This document shows positions 1 to 7,865 of a stretch of 64,000 nt of DNA, piece by piece. A model generated the notes under the pieces. That model was given only the letters and a program-made list of their open reading frames with translations, was not told the origin of the DNA and did no database searches. The DNA comes from Streptomyces sp. SUK 48 (GTDB lineage: Bacteria > Actinomycetota > Actinomycetes > Streptomycetales > Streptomycetaceae). A program made the translations under genes and the position numbers. The DNA lies in assembly GCF_009650765.1 (NCBI RefSeq), contig NZ_CP045740.1, positions 7,726,001 through 7,790,000 on the forward strand. Reading direction: 5' to 3'. The first letter of the stretch is position 1; every line of letters begins with the position of its first letter.

Positions 1-36
1 TGATCAGACCACATTGGCCATGGCGAGGGAGTCCGC

Positions 37-639
37 GTGCCCGGAGGCGTTCGGAACGGACTGATCATCTTCCTGAACGGGACGTCGAGTTCAGGCAAGT
101 CCAGCATCGCGAGGGAGCTGCTGGAGGTGATGGAGGAGCCGGGCTTCCATCTGCCGGTGGACGCCTTCCACGCGATGCGGACGCGCCGAAAGGTCGATCC
201 GGACGAGTTGCCCGGCATTCTGCGGCGCACCTGGGCGGGCTTTCACCGCGCGGTCGCCGGCATGGCCGCGGCCGGCAACCACGTCGTGGTCGATCATGTG
301 CTCAGCGAGGAATGGCGCCTGCTGGACTGCCTGGAGCTCTCCACCGCGAAAGACGTCGTCCTCGTCGGTGTGCGGTGCTCGCCGGAGGAACTCCACCGGC
401 GCGAACAGGCCCGCGGCGACCGCCCAAAGGGCCTGGCGGCACGGCAGTTGGAACTCGTCCACGCCCACGGCCGGTACGACATCGAATGCGACACCACCAC
501 GATGAGCCCCCGGGACTGCGCCCGCCGGATCAGCGCCTTCCTGTCCCGGCGCCCGACCCCGACGGCGTTCGAGCAGCTCCGCGCGGAACTGCGCCCCGAT
601 CTGACGGCTCCCGGTCCAGCGGCGATTGCGCTGCCCTGA
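37..639 (+). CDS. CPT-like P-loop phosphotransferase
   Basis: A 200-residue protein of the chloramphenicol-phosphotransferase-like kinase family, predicted to be soluble. A Walker A loop (GTSSSGKSS) sits at residues 15-23, and an acidic residue in LPVDAF (D42) occupies the place of the catalytic Asp of CPT. VVVDHV and the RGDR lid motif follow in the family order. It is a diverged paralogue of the protein at 1008-1541, and its C-terminus is about 20 residues longer than CPT. The GTG at 37 is the only good start near the Walker A segment; the ATG at 20 is out of frame. The real substrate is not determined by the sequence and could be another small alcohol or antibiotic. The family is confident, chloramphenicol as substrate is not. 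Confidence 0.8.
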   Translation: MPGGVRNGLIIFLNGTSSSGKSSIARELLEVMEEPGFHLPVDAFHAMRTRRKVDPDELPGILRRTWAGFHRAVAGMAAAGNHVVVDHVLSEEWRLLDCLELSTAKDVVLVGVRCSPEELHRREQARGDRPKGLAARQLELVHAHGRYDIECDTTTMSPRDCARRISAFLSRRPTPTAFEQLRAELRPDLTAPGPAAIALP

Positions 640-727
640 GGCTGCCGGGCGACTCTGCCCGGGTCCTCCGCCGCGGCGGACGCGCGGCCCCGTCCCGCGC
701 ATCCGCCACGCTCCCGACGAGGGGAAC

Positions 728-913
728 TCACATGGTGCCGGGACCGCTCGTCGGGATCTGCGGTGCCGTCGGGATGTAGTGCTGGGCCAGGTTGGCGTCA
801 CGGTTGTGCGCGCTGTGGTGTTCGCCCTCGCGGGCCTCGTACTCCTCGATGTCCCGGCGGCCCGAGACGGTGTCCTGAATACGCGTCATGACGCGGGTGA
901 GCAGACTCTTCAT
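728..913 (-). CDS. Small hydrophilic hypothetical protein
   Basis: A 61-residue charged protein beginning MKSLLTRVMTRIQDTVSGRR and ending in a proline-rich tail (IPTAPQIPTSGPG). I do not recognise a family. The ATG at 913 is preferred because a purine-rich GGGGGAAC ribosome binding site lies directly upstream; the longer in-frame extension has none. There is no signal peptide, membrane segment or cysteine. The N-terminal 30 residues look like a basic amphipathic helix. It is convergent with the kinase at 37-639 and downstream of cpt on the same strand, about 95 nt away, so it could be cotranscribed with it. Codon use is typical of the region, which supports a real gene. Confidence 0.6.
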   Translation of the reverse strand: MKSLLTRVMTRIQDTVSGRRDIEEYEAREGEHHSAHNRDANLAQHYIPTAPQIPTSGPGTM

Positions 914-1007
914 CAGTGTTCCCCCAGGTGAACGTGGTCTTATCGGAAATTGTGCAGCAGTTTCCCGGCCGTACGCGCACCTTCTGAGCTGAACTTGAGC
1001 CAACGCG

Positions 1008-1541
1008 TCACCCGACCCGTGCGGCGATGGCCCGGGCGCACTCCACCGCCTCCGTGTGCGTGGTGTCGACTTCCAGGTCGTACGTCACGCCCCGGTGGAC
1101 CGCCGCCGCCTGAGTGGCCGCCATCCCCACGGCCCGGTCGCCCCGCGCGAGTTCACGGCCGGCGGCGACCGCGGCCTCGCAACGGACCCCCACCCACAGC
1201 ACCCGCAGCCCGTCGAGCGCCTTCTGCCATCGCTGCTGGGAGTACGGTCCGCCGAGGAAGACCTCGTCGACGACGATCCGCGCGCCCGCACGGGCCATCG
1301 CGGCGATCCCCTCGATCCACGCCGCCTCCAGCGCCCGGAACCCGGGCCCGACACCGACCTGTCCGTCGGCGGCGAACTCGATACCGGCGTCCGACGCCCG
1401 CATGGCCGGTGGCAGCGCCGCCACCATCGTGTCCGTCCCGAGCGCCAGCCAGGGATCCGGCAGGATCGCCTGGAGGCACCGGATGATCCCGGACTTGCCC
1501 GAGCTGGAACCGCCGTTGACCACGATCACCTGAGTCGTCAC
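1008..1541 (-). CDS. cpt: Chloramphenicol 3-O-phosphotransferase
   Basis: A 177-residue enzyme expected to transfer phosphate from ATP to the primary hydroxyl of chloramphenicol, inactivating it in the cytoplasm. The start [19 protein letters not shown] carries the Walker A loop at residues 10-17. D37 in LGTDTM matches the catalytic Asp37 of the Streptomyces venezuelae enzyme, which from memory is 178 residues long and similar throughout, including FRALE, DEVFLGG, LWVGVRC and [11 protein letters not shown]. The GTG at 1541 is chosen from this similarity. No good Shine-Dalgarno precedes it, but a TACTGT -10-like hexamer ends six bases before the GTG, so the mRNA may be leaderless. It lies just downstream of a tRNA-like element and a hairpin. 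Confidence 0.88.
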   Translation of the reverse strand: MTTQVIVVNGGSSSGKSGIIRCLQAILPDPWLALGTDTMVAALPPAMRASDAGIEFAADGQVGVGPGFRALEAAWIEGIAAMARAGARIVVDEVFLGGPYSQQRWQKALDGLRVLWVGVRCEAAVAAGRELARGDRAVGMAATQAAAVHRGVTYDLEVDTTHTEAVECARAIAARVG

Positions 1542-1586
1542 CGCGCCACAGTAGAGGCGCCGGTGCGACCCGCGAAACGTGTTTCC

Positions 1587-1602
1587 GCCGGGCGTACCCG
1601 GC
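1587..1602 (-). terminator. Hairpin after tRNA-like element 1
   Basis: A perfect 6-bp inverted repeat, GCCGGG-CGTA-CCCGGC, lies 11 bases beyond the 3' end of tRNA-like element 1 in its direction of transcription. There is no T-tract, as is common for Streptomyces terminators. It would end a short stand-alone tRNA-like transcript before cpt. Confidence 0.5.
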
Positions 1603-1613
1603 TGGCTCTGGGG

Positions 1614-1709
1614 CGGAGAGGGCAGGATTTGAACCTGCGTGGGCCGCGAAGGGCCCGACCATGAGGCGTGGCTCGGTGGTCCCCGATAAGCCGCTCCGGG
1701 CACCTCTCC
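1614..1709 (-). tRNA. Serine-type tRNA-like element 1, abnormal anticodon arm
   Basis: On the minus strand this folds as a class II tRNA. It has a 7-bp acceptor (GGAGAGG/CCTCTCC), UG at 8-9, D-stem CCCG/CGGG, a 5-bp variable arm (GGGCC/GGCCC) and T-arm GCAGG-TTCAAAT-CCTGC, with G as discriminator; CCA is not encoded (CCC follows). The acceptor, G73 and long variable arm are serine-like. The anticodon arm is not normal: stem GACCA/TGGTC closes a 15-nt loop (CCGAGCCACGCCTCA) instead of 7 nt, and GAG/CTC inside it can form a further short helix. No U33-anticodon triplet can be assigned. It is 96 nt long and has its own downstream hairpin. It may be a pseudo-tRNA, or a structured RNA that is still aminoacylated. 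Confidence 0.7.
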
Positions 1710-1738
1710 CTGTTCCCGGCCCCGGGCGGTGCCCCGAA

Positions 1739-1774
1739 CCGTTCACAGGAGAGAGAGTGACACGGTCCGCTGAC
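1739..1774 (-). promoter_or_regulatory. Conserved upstream region of tRNA-like 1
   Basis: Read on the minus strand, the blocks GTCAGC, CGTGTCA and TGTGAACGG occur in this order upstream of tRNA-like element 1. The same three blocks occur in the same order upstream of element 2 (4234-4280). Their spacing differs by 13 nt at one junction. Conservation outside the mature RNA suggests a shared promoter or processing signal. Confidence 0.5.
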
Positions 1775-1816
1775 GTGGGACTGACGCGGCACCGGCGCTT
1801 CCGAGCCCCGCCCGGC

Positions 1817-3238
1817 CTATGACCGCGCACGCACCCCGTCGAGCAGCTCCAGCTCCCGAGGCGTGAACTGGGGCCCCTCCAACTGCGGCCGGAGCGGCCC
1901 CAGCAGAGCGGAGAGCAGCACGCCGGGGCGGACCAAGGACGTGGGCGGAGCTTGCAGCGTCAGCACGTCGGTCAGGGCCGTGGCCGTGCGGAAGGAGCCG
2001 GTCGCGGTGCGCGAGAGGCGGCTGACGTACCGCTGGAGCAGCCGGTCGGCGAAGTGGGGGTTCCTGCCGGTGGTCGTGGCGAAGTGGATGTCCTGCCCGA
2101 CGGTCAGCGCCCACGCCGCCTCGACCGGCCGTGCGATCGCCCGCTGGGCACGCCGGGACAATCCCGGGACCAGGCCGCCGCGGGCCAGGTCACGCAGCGC
2201 CAGCGCCCCCCGCGCGATCACCGAAAGGCCCTGCCCGTACACGGGATTGAAGGCCGCCACGGAGTCGCCCAGCGCCACCAGCCCGTCGGGCCAGGACGCG
2301 AGCCGCTCGTAGTAGTGGCGCCGGTTGGCCGTGCTGCGCGTGATGCTGACGTCCGTGAGCGGCTCGGCCAGTTCCAGCAGGTCGGCGATGACCGGGTGCC
2401 GCAGGGTGCGCGCGAAGGGCTCGAAGGCGTCCGCGTCCCGGGTGGGCCGCCCGCCGGGAGCGCCCATCAGGCTGACGTGCCAGCGGTCGCCCTCGATCGG
2501 CAGGATGCCGCCGGCCCTGGCGGGCTCGGGCAGCCGTGGGTCGGCGTTCACGCTGACCACCGGCCAGCCGCGGGTGGGCACGGGCGCGCGGTACATGCGG
2601 CTCGCGTAGACCAGGCCGGAGTCCACGCGGTCCTCGGCGAGTCCGCCGATGCCCAGCTCGGCGAGCCAGTGGGGCAGACGGGAGGCCCGGCCGGACGCGT
2701 CGATCACCAGATCGGCACGCAGTTCGCTCTCGTGCTCGCCCGCACCCTCGCCCGCGGTCCGGACGCGCACTCCGGTGACCCGTCGCCCGTCGCCGAGCAG
2801 CCCGACCGCCCTGGCCCGCGTACGGACGCTGACGTGAGGTTCCTTGAGCACCCGCTCCCTGATGACATGGTCCGTGAGGTCCCGGCTCGCGGTCAGCAGC
2901 CGGTGGGTGGCGCGCCGCCAGCGCCGGTACCAGCCCTCGGGCGAGTAGATGACCATGTTGGTGGTCACCGGTATGCGATGTGCCCCCGCGACCGCCAACT
3001 GGTCGACCACGCCGGGCAGCAACTCCTCCAGCGCGTCCACACCCCCGGACTGGAAGAGATGGATATGTACGGCCTGCGGGACGCCGACGCGCGGTTCCGG
3101 CCCCTCGGGAAGATCGCCGGACTCGATGATCTCCACCGATCCCACCTGGTCCTTGACGGCGGCCGCGGCGAGCATGCCGGCCATACTGCCCCCGATGACG
3201 ACGGCGCGGGCGGGGCGGTGCCGGATGGCTTCACTCAT
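1817..3238 (-). CDS. FAD-dependent monooxygenase or reductase
   Basis: A 473-residue flavoprotein of the group A hydroxylase / geranylgeranyl-reductase-like superfamily. The N-terminal dinucleotide-binding segment VVIGGSMAGMLAAAA is at residues 13-27, and the second FAD motif, LVALGDSVAAFNPVYGQG, at about residues 320-340 is well conserved. VIDASGR around residue 178 fits the middle motif. Start ATG at 3238. Its substrate cannot be read from sequence; relatives oxidise phenols, polyketides or isoprenoids. It is followed on the same strand by tRNA-like element 1 and preceded by the NTF2-like gene after a 228-nt gap with no clear gene. The 30-nt direct repeats in the two tRNA-like elements bracket it and the NTF2-like gene. 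Confidence 0.8.
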   Translation of the reverse strand: MSEAIRHRPARAVVIGGSMAGMLAAAAVKDQVGSVEIIESGDLPEGPEPRVGVPQAVHIHLFQSGGVDALEELLPGVVDQLAVAGAHRIPVTTNMVIYSPEGWYRRWRRATHRLLTASRDLTDHVIRERVLKEPHVSVRTRARAVGLLGDGRRVTGVRVRTAGEGAGEHESELRADLVIDASGRASRLPHWLAELGIGGLAEDRVDSGLVYASRMYRAPVPTRGWPVVSVNADPRLPEPARAGGILPIEGDRWHVSLMGAPGGRPTRDADAFEPFARTLRHPVIADLLELAEPLTDVSITRSTANRRHYYERLASWPDGLVALGDSVAAFNPVYGQGLSVIARGALALRDLARGGLVPGLSRRAQRAIARPVEAAWALTVGQDIHFATTTGRNPHFADRLLQRYVSRLSRTATGSFRTATALTDVLTLQAPPTSLVRPGVLLSALLGPLRPQLEGPQFTPRELELLDGVRARS

Positions 3239-3466
3239 GGTCGGCTGCTTTCTGCGGGGAGACGGGGGTGTGCGCGGAGATCTTGGACCACGGGCGAGCC
3301 GGGCGCGCGGGACAGCGGGACCAGGTCCTCGGCACGCCAGCCCGTCGGGCCGGGCGTGGCCGGCATCCGGCCGGGGTGGCGTACCGCCGCTCCAGGGTGC
3401 GGGCGACCGGATGACCGTTGCGGGCTACGACGGCCTACGGGCCGCCGTACCCCACCGAGCCCGCGT

Positions 3467-3853
3467 TCATACGCTGTCGGACGGGACGGGGGTGGCCTGG
3501 TGGTAGTACATCTGCCAGGTCCCGTCCGCGTCCCGCTTGCGCCAGAGCGAACTGCGCCGTGCCCGGTCGCCGTCCAGCGTGGTCTCGTAGGTGAGATGCA
3601 CCAGGCCGGGCGCCAGCAGGACACCGGCGAACTCCGAGGGCTCGTAGCGCGGGCCGCTCTCCGTGGCACCGTCCATCTCGGGCATCGCGGCCAGTATCTC
3701 GTCGTACGTCCACCGCCGCCCCGAAGAGCCGACCTCCACGAAGTCCGGGGCCAGCAGCTGCCGGGCGAGCGGGCGTGACACGCGCACGGTGGGATCCATC
3801 AGACGCAGTTCGCCCGCGATCGCCTGGTTTACCTCATCGACCTCTCGGCTCAT
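3467..3853 (-). CDS. NTF2-like / DUF4440 family protein
   Basis: A 128-residue soluble protein with the layout of SnoaL/NTF2-like cone-fold proteins: an N-terminal helix (EVDEVNQAIAGELRLMDP), the segment LLAPDFVEVGSSGRRW and a C-terminal strand pair ending WRKRDADGTWQMYYHQATP. The ending RDADGTWQMYYHQ is characteristic of DUF4440-type nuclear transport factor 2 family proteins. Such proteins bind small hydrophobic ligands or act as cyclases/isomerases, but many have no known activity, and none can be assigned here. It is upstream of and co-oriented with the FAD monooxygenase. Start ATG at 3853. Confidence 0.75.
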   Translation of the reverse strand: MSREVDEVNQAIAGELRLMDPTVRVSRPLARQLLAPDFVEVGSSGRRWTYDEILAAMPEMDGATESGPRYEPSEFAGVLLAPGLVHLTYETTLDGDRARRSSLWRKRDADGTWQMYYHQATPVPSDSV

Positions 3854-4086
3854 ACGGGCATCTTCGCGCAGGCGACCGGGCCCGTCGCACGCCGGGTCAC
3901 TGGGGCGACGGCCAGGCTTTCTTCCTCGCCGTTCAGGGCTTCTGATACGCCCTTACCTGTGAGGTAATCGCGCGGCTCGGCCGGGCGCGGCACAGTGGAG
4001 TCATCGGGTTCCGGGCCGGCGCACTCCGGCCCGGGACCCGATCCGATGTGTGCGGCGCGGGCGAGTCGAGCGGCGAAGAGCAGCGG

Positions 4087-4103
4087 GCCCCGGGCGGTGG
4101 GGC
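4087..4103 (-). terminator. Short hairpin after tRNA-like element 2
   Basis: GCCCC-gggcggt-GGGGC can form a 5-bp stem directly beyond the CCA end of tRNA-like element 2. It is weaker than the hairpin after element 1 but in the equivalent position. Confidence 0.35.
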
Positions 4104-4104
4104 G

Positions 4105-4202
4105 TGGCGGAGAGGGCAGGATGTGAACCTGCGTGGGCCCCGGGAGGCCCGACCTCGAGACATGCTCGCTGGTCCCCGATCAGCCACTCCGGGCACCTCT
4201 CC
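4105..4202 (-). tRNA. Serine-type tRNA-like element 2, abnormal anticodon arm
   Basis: A second class II tRNA-like fold with the same acceptor (GGAGAGG/CCTCTCC), G discriminator, an encoded CCA end, D-stem CCCG/CGGG, variable arm GGGCC/GGCCC and T-arm GCAGG-TTCACAT-CCTGC. The anticodon arm is again extended: GACC/GGTC, an A-A mismatch with a bulge, then a second helix CGAG/CTCG capped by the five bases CATGT. A 7-nt anticodon loop with U33 cannot be drawn. Acceptor, T-arm and variable-arm bases are nearly identical to element 1 (30 of 31 bases at the 3' end), while the anticodon arm differs yet keeps the extension. That pattern is unlike simple decay of a duplicate. Confidence 0.7.
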
Positions 4203-4233
4203 TCGTGTCCGGCGGCGGGTGCTCCGCCCGCCG

Positions 4234-4280
4234 CCGTTCACATGGAAGAGCGTGGCAGAGGGTGCTGACACGATGCTGAC
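4234..4280 (-). promoter_or_regulatory. Conserved upstream region of tRNA-like 2
   Basis: This carries the same GTCAGC, CGTGTCA and TGTGAACGG blocks (minus strand) as the region upstream of element 1, although the surrounding sequence has diverged. The rest of the 3854-4301 gap holds only this element and tRNA-like 2; I see no gene in it. Confidence 0.5.
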
Positions 4281-4301
4281 GCCCGCTGCCGGGGCGGGAG
4301 T

Positions 4302-5765
4302 TCACGCGTCGGCGAGCAGGGGGTCGTACGGCGTGGAGAGCCGGCGGCCGGACATGAAGGACAGGAAGTCCCGGACGAAGGCGCTGCGGGTGTAGACGGT
4401 GGTGCCGGTGTCGGCATCGCCGGTGGTGTCACGGTGGAACGCCGTGCGGAACAGAGCGCGGTACTCGGTCTCGTCGATGCGCTGGTCGCCGTCCTTGTCG
4501 GCGGTGTCGAAGAGGACTTCGGCGGTCCTGATCAGCGCGGGTGTGGCCAGGGAGGGCGCGGCCGCGGCGTACTCCTCGGCGCTGACGCGGCCGTCGCCGT
4601 CGGTGTCGAGAGCCGTCTGGAGCTCGCGCCACCAGTCGGCGAAGGCGTCGTAGAGCCGGTTCTCGGCGGCTTCGTCCAGGTCGAGCCGGCCGCACAACTC
4701 CCGTGCCATGGCGGCGAGATCGGGCCAGGTGAGGTATCCGTCGCCGGTCTGGTCGAGTACGTCGCGGAAGAACTCCTCCGCGCTGCGCTGTCCCGACGGT
4801 GGTGCCGCGGGGGCGGGCTGGAAGGACGTCGGGGTGATGAGGCGGAGCAGCGCGCCGGCCCGCCGCATCCGCTCGTGCAGCGCCGTGACGGTCCTGGCCC
4901 GGGGGTCGTCGCCGCCGGGGGAGAGGGCCAGCAGATCGGCGACGTTCTGGGCCCTGAGCCAGCCCTCGGGCAGGAAACGGGCCAGGTCGGCCGCCAGGTA
5001 GGCGCCCTGCATCAGGGCTCCCGCGCCGAGGACTTCCGGCAGGCCGGCCCGGCGGCGGAACGGTTCGGGGAGGGACGCCACCGTGATCGTTCCGATGGCG
5101 GGCCCGACGACGGCCCGGCCGAGTGCCCACAGGGTGGGAAGGCCGTGGAGCAGCGGGGGAGCGGGAAGGTGGTCGAAGAGCTTGTAGAGGATGATGCGCA
5201 TCGCCTCGGTGTTCTCCAGTTCCTCCTCCACCATGCGGTCGTAGTAGGACCAGAACTCCGTCAGTTTGGGAGGCAGTTGACCGGCCTCGTCGCCGAAGGC
5301 CGCGTGGTACGCCCGGAATTCGGTGTACAGCCGCTCCACCGCGCTCGGCGGCAGCGGCCGGCCGCTCAACCGGCACATGGTGACGGCGCTTTCGAACAGC
5401 GTCGCGACCACCCAGGCCCGTACGCCGGGGTCCATCGCGTCGTAGGGACGGTCGTTCGCGTCCCTGCCCGTCAGCCGTGTGTGCAGGCGATTGAGCCGCG
5501 CCGCCTCCTTGGCGCGCACCTCGTCGTCGGCGCCGAACATGCGCTGGAGGCTCAGGAACGTGTTGCGCAACCGGCGCCAAGGGTGGGTGACAAAAGTCGA
5601 GTTGTCGATCAGCGCGCCGCCGATCTGCGGATGCGCGGCCTCCAGCACGGTGGCCCGGACCAGGGCGAAGGCCCAGCGCGGGTCGTCGAAGAGCTCGTGG
5701 AACTGCGATCCCGGCCCGAACAGGGGCGGTTGTGCGGTGCCGTCGGCTGTGTTGCTCACGGTCAC
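4302..5765 (-). CDS. MpaB-family (DUF2236) oxygenase fused to EF-hand domain
   Basis: A 487-residue two-part protein. Residues about 25-310 match the DUF2236/MpaB family (FDDPRWAFALVRATVLEAAHP, then YDAMDPGVRAWVVATLFES). Members are heme oxygenases that cleave isoprenoid double bonds, such as Lcp on rubber and MpaB on a farnesyl chain. The C-terminal third carries calcium loops: DQTGDGYLTWPD at 338 (last position D rather than E), canonical DTDGDGRVSAEE at 387 and DKDGDQRIDETE at 423, and a degenerate fourth near 445, as in sarcoplasmic or calerythrin-like calcium proteins. Many homologues have WVHATL where this has WVVATL, so the likely axial heme His may be missing. Its ATG overlaps the prenyltransferase TGA by four bases (ATGA), implying coupled translation. 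Confidence 0.8.
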   Translation of the reverse strand: MTVSNTADGTAQPPLFGPGSQFHELFDDPRWAFALVRATVLEAAHPQIGGALIDNSTFVTHPWRRLRNTFLSLQRMFGADDEVRAKEAARLNRLHTRLTGRDANDRPYDAMDPGVRAWVVATLFESAVTMCRLSGRPLPPSAVERLYTEFRAYHAAFGDEAGQLPPKLTEFWSYYDRMVEEELENTEAMRIILYKLFDHLPAPPLLHGLPTLWALGRAVVGPAIGTITVASLPEPFRRRAGLPEVLGAGALMQGAYLAADLARFLPEGWLRAQNVADLLALSPGGDDPRARTVTALHERMRRAGALLRLITPTSFQPAPAAPPSGQRSAEEFFRDVLDQTGDGYLTWPDLAAMARELCGRLDLDEAAENRLYDAFADWWRELQTALDTDGDGRVSAEEYAAAAPSLATPALIRTAEVLFDTADKDGDQRIDETEYRALFRTAFHRDTTGDADTGTTVYTRSAFVRDFLSFMSGRRLSTPYDPLLADA

Positions 5766-6538
5766 GGTTCTCCGTTCTGCTTCGGCAGCGGGCCCAGGCC
5801 GCCGAACCGGCGCTGGCGCTGCTGATAGGTGTGCAGGCAGTCAAGGAAGTGCGGTGCGCGGAAGTCGGGCCACAGGACGGGCGGGAAGACCCATTCGGCG
5901 TAGGCGACCTGCCAGAGCATGAAGTTGGAGATGCGCTGTTCCCCCGAGGTACGGATGACCAGATCGACGTCCGGTGTGTCCGGGAAGGGCAGGTGAGCGG
6001 CGAAACTCTCCTCGGTCACGGCCTCGGCCGGTACCCCGCTGCGGATGAGGGATCGGGCCGCCGCCACGATGTCCCGGCGACCGCCGTGATCGAAGGCGAC
6101 GGTCAGGGTCATGCCCCGGTTCGTGCCGGTCAGGGTCGTCAGGTCGGCGAAGTCCTGGGTCAGCGCCGGGGGGATGCGCGGGTGGCTCACGCCGAGGAAA
6201 CGGCAGCGGATCCCCCGCGCCTGCAACAGCGGGGCGTGCTTGCGCACCGCGTGCCGTACCAGCCGCATGAGAAAGGTGACTTCGGCATCGGGCCGACGCC
6301 AGTTCTCCGTGGAGAACGCGTACAGGCTCAGCCACTCCACCCCGGCCGACCGCGCCGCCTCGATGACGTCGATCACCGTGCTCTCCGCGGCCCGGTGGCC
6401 TGCCGTACGCGGCAATGAACGCTGGGCCGCCCACCGGCCGTTCCCGTCCATCACGCACGCGACATGCCGAGGAACCGGACGCCTGCCGGAACCCTCGGGC
6501 GAGGAGCCCGCGCCCTCGACGGCCGACCGAGACGCCAT
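5762..6538 (-). CDS. cis-Prenyltransferase (UppS-like isoprenyl transferase)
   Basis: A 258-residue cis-prenyl diphosphate synthase that elongates an allylic diphosphate with isopentenyl diphosphate. The catalytic P-loop-like motif VACVMDGNGRWA is at about residues 26-37, with the essential Asp at 31. The family signatures SLYAFSTENWRRP and RTSGEQRISNFMLWQ are intact, as is YAEWVFPPVLWPDF at the end. The start at 6538 is chosen for the very strong GGGGGGAAGG upstream; a longer reading to 6607 has no such site. It is coupled to the MpaB/EF-hand gene, not to cell-wall genes. It is therefore probably an accessory enzyme rather than the housekeeping undecaprenyl synthase. Product chain length is unknown. 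Confidence 0.9.
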   Translation of the reverse strand: MASRSAVEGAGSSPEGSGRRPVPRHVACVMDGNGRWAAQRSLPRTAGHRAAESTVIDVIEAARSAGVEWLSLYAFSTENWRRPDAEVTFLMRLVRHAVRKHAPLLQARGIRCRFLGVSHPRIPPALTQDFADLTTLTGTNRGMTLTVAFDHGGRRDIVAAARSLIRSGVPAEAVTEESFAAHLPFPDTPDVDLVIRTSGEQRISNFMLWQVAYAEWVFPPVLWPDFRAPHFLDCLHTYQQRQRRFGGLGPLPKQNGEP

Positions 6539-7032
6539 GCCTTCCCCCCACCCCACGCGACACCGGCCGCCCACCACCCGGAAGCCGGCCTCCACCCCGT
6601 CACGCACCCGTCCCGACGTGTGCGTATGAGCTGATCACCACATGGAAGGTTGCCATCTCGCGCTCGCACACGGCGTGCTGGCGGAGGAGATTCACCCTTG
6701 GTGCGGGCGTTCGAGCCGGAGCCGTTCGACGTTACTTACCGAGCCCGTCCGCGGAGCCGGAGGATCAAGGAGGGCGGGACGGCGCCGGCCGCACAGCAGG
6801 GGGCGTCGACGGTGCGGTCCGCAGCAGGCCCACGGCATCGGCGGGGAGAGGGGGCGCACCCGGCCGGGGTGGCGCGCCGGGGGCGCACGCTCATCGGATC
6901 GGATGGATGTCCGGTGGATCGCCGGTCCTGACGGCCGGATGCGAAGTCTGCTGGAGGGGCGGGGCCGGCAGGCGGCCCCGGCTCTGTGGCGGTGGCCGCC
7001 GGATCAGGGCGGACACGGACGAAGGGATGACC
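6539..7032 (+). other. Intergenic region without recognised gene
   Basis: These 494 bases lie between the divergently oriented prenyltransferase and the broken gene at 7033. They must hold the promoter of the prenyltransferase operon. No convincing coding frame, tRNA or repeat was seen. GAAGGG at 7021-7026 serves as ribosome binding site for the next gene. Confidence 0.4.
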
Positions 7033-7757
7033 ATGCCGACGATCAAGGCCGAATTCAGGGTCAACTCCAAGAACTGGGCCAGGTTCGAGGGGCACGTCTG
7101 GGCGGACGGGGCGACCGGCTCGCGTTCGAAGGCACCCTGACCGCCATCACGATGCTCGACCGCAGCCACGCCGGCTTCCCCAACCAGGTGCGCCTCGGGC
7201 ACGGGGGCACCAAGAACAAGTACGAGCGCATGGAGTTCGAGATCAAGGGCGTCGAGCGGGAGAACACCTACCAAGTGGAGGGCCGGGGCAGCCGCCAGAC
7301 CAATGACACCGTGGACTTCTACGTCGGCCTCAACGAAGGCTTGGACGGCTCCTACAAGGACGGCCCCGAGGTGACGTCGGTGGCCGGCGGCCCGGCCCAG
7401 CGTCTCAGCGCGTCGTACCAGAAGTTCGACTCGTACGACGCGCTGACGTACGACGTGAGGTTCGAAGGCTCGGCCCGCGCCGACGGAGAGACCGGGTTCG
7501 TCATCACCGGAACCCTCGACGGCGCCGAGCCGCCGGGTGTGGTGGCCGCCAATTCCGCGACCCTGGGCTACAAGACGGATTCCGGCTCCTGGCAGTACAA
7601 GACCTGAGCCTTCACGGAGCTGCCCCGGAAGATCATGGTCACCGGCAGCCGCAAGCCCGGCGAGGGGCTGACGGTGCAGCTGGGCGCCACCAGCGGTGTC
7701 GCGAACGCCTACCAGTACGGAGATCCGAAGACGGTCAAGCTGCCCGACACGTGCTGA
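7033..7757 (+). pseudogene. Frameshifted beta-rich hypothetical protein with an internal stop
   Basis: The reading frame starts ATG (7033, or 7027) as MPTIKAEFRVNSKNWARFEG and continues, after a shift at the four-G run 7108-7111, as DRLAFEGTLTAITML. One added base there gives a continuous 191-residue protein. It has no signal peptide and looks beta-rich, polar and low in Cys; I do not recognise a family. It ends at a TGA (7605-7607). The same frame then runs on, coding-like, for 49 codons (AFTELPRKIMVTGSRKPGEG to TVKLPDTC) to a second TGA at 7755. The gene is either truly broken twice or affected by sequencing error at the G-run. It lies alone between two minus-strand operons. Confidence 0.6.
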
Positions 7758-7865
7758 CCGCCCCCTGCACAAGCAGCTTGTCGGCTCAGCCCCGCACGGC
7801 CGCGGCCCTGCGGGGCTGAGCGCCTGACACGCCCTCTCCGGGGCGACGAGGACGAGGGCGCGCGG

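Noticed and set aside
1615..4138. Direct repeats in the two tRNA-like elements as attachment sites of an integrated element
   Set aside because: The 30-nt identity is explained by the tRNA 3' halves, and no integrase or excisionase gene lies between them; loop-out remains possible but is unsupported.
7605..7607. TGA as a selenocysteine codon
   Set aside because: No SECIS-like hairpin is evident after it, and the protein does not belong to a selenoprotein family.
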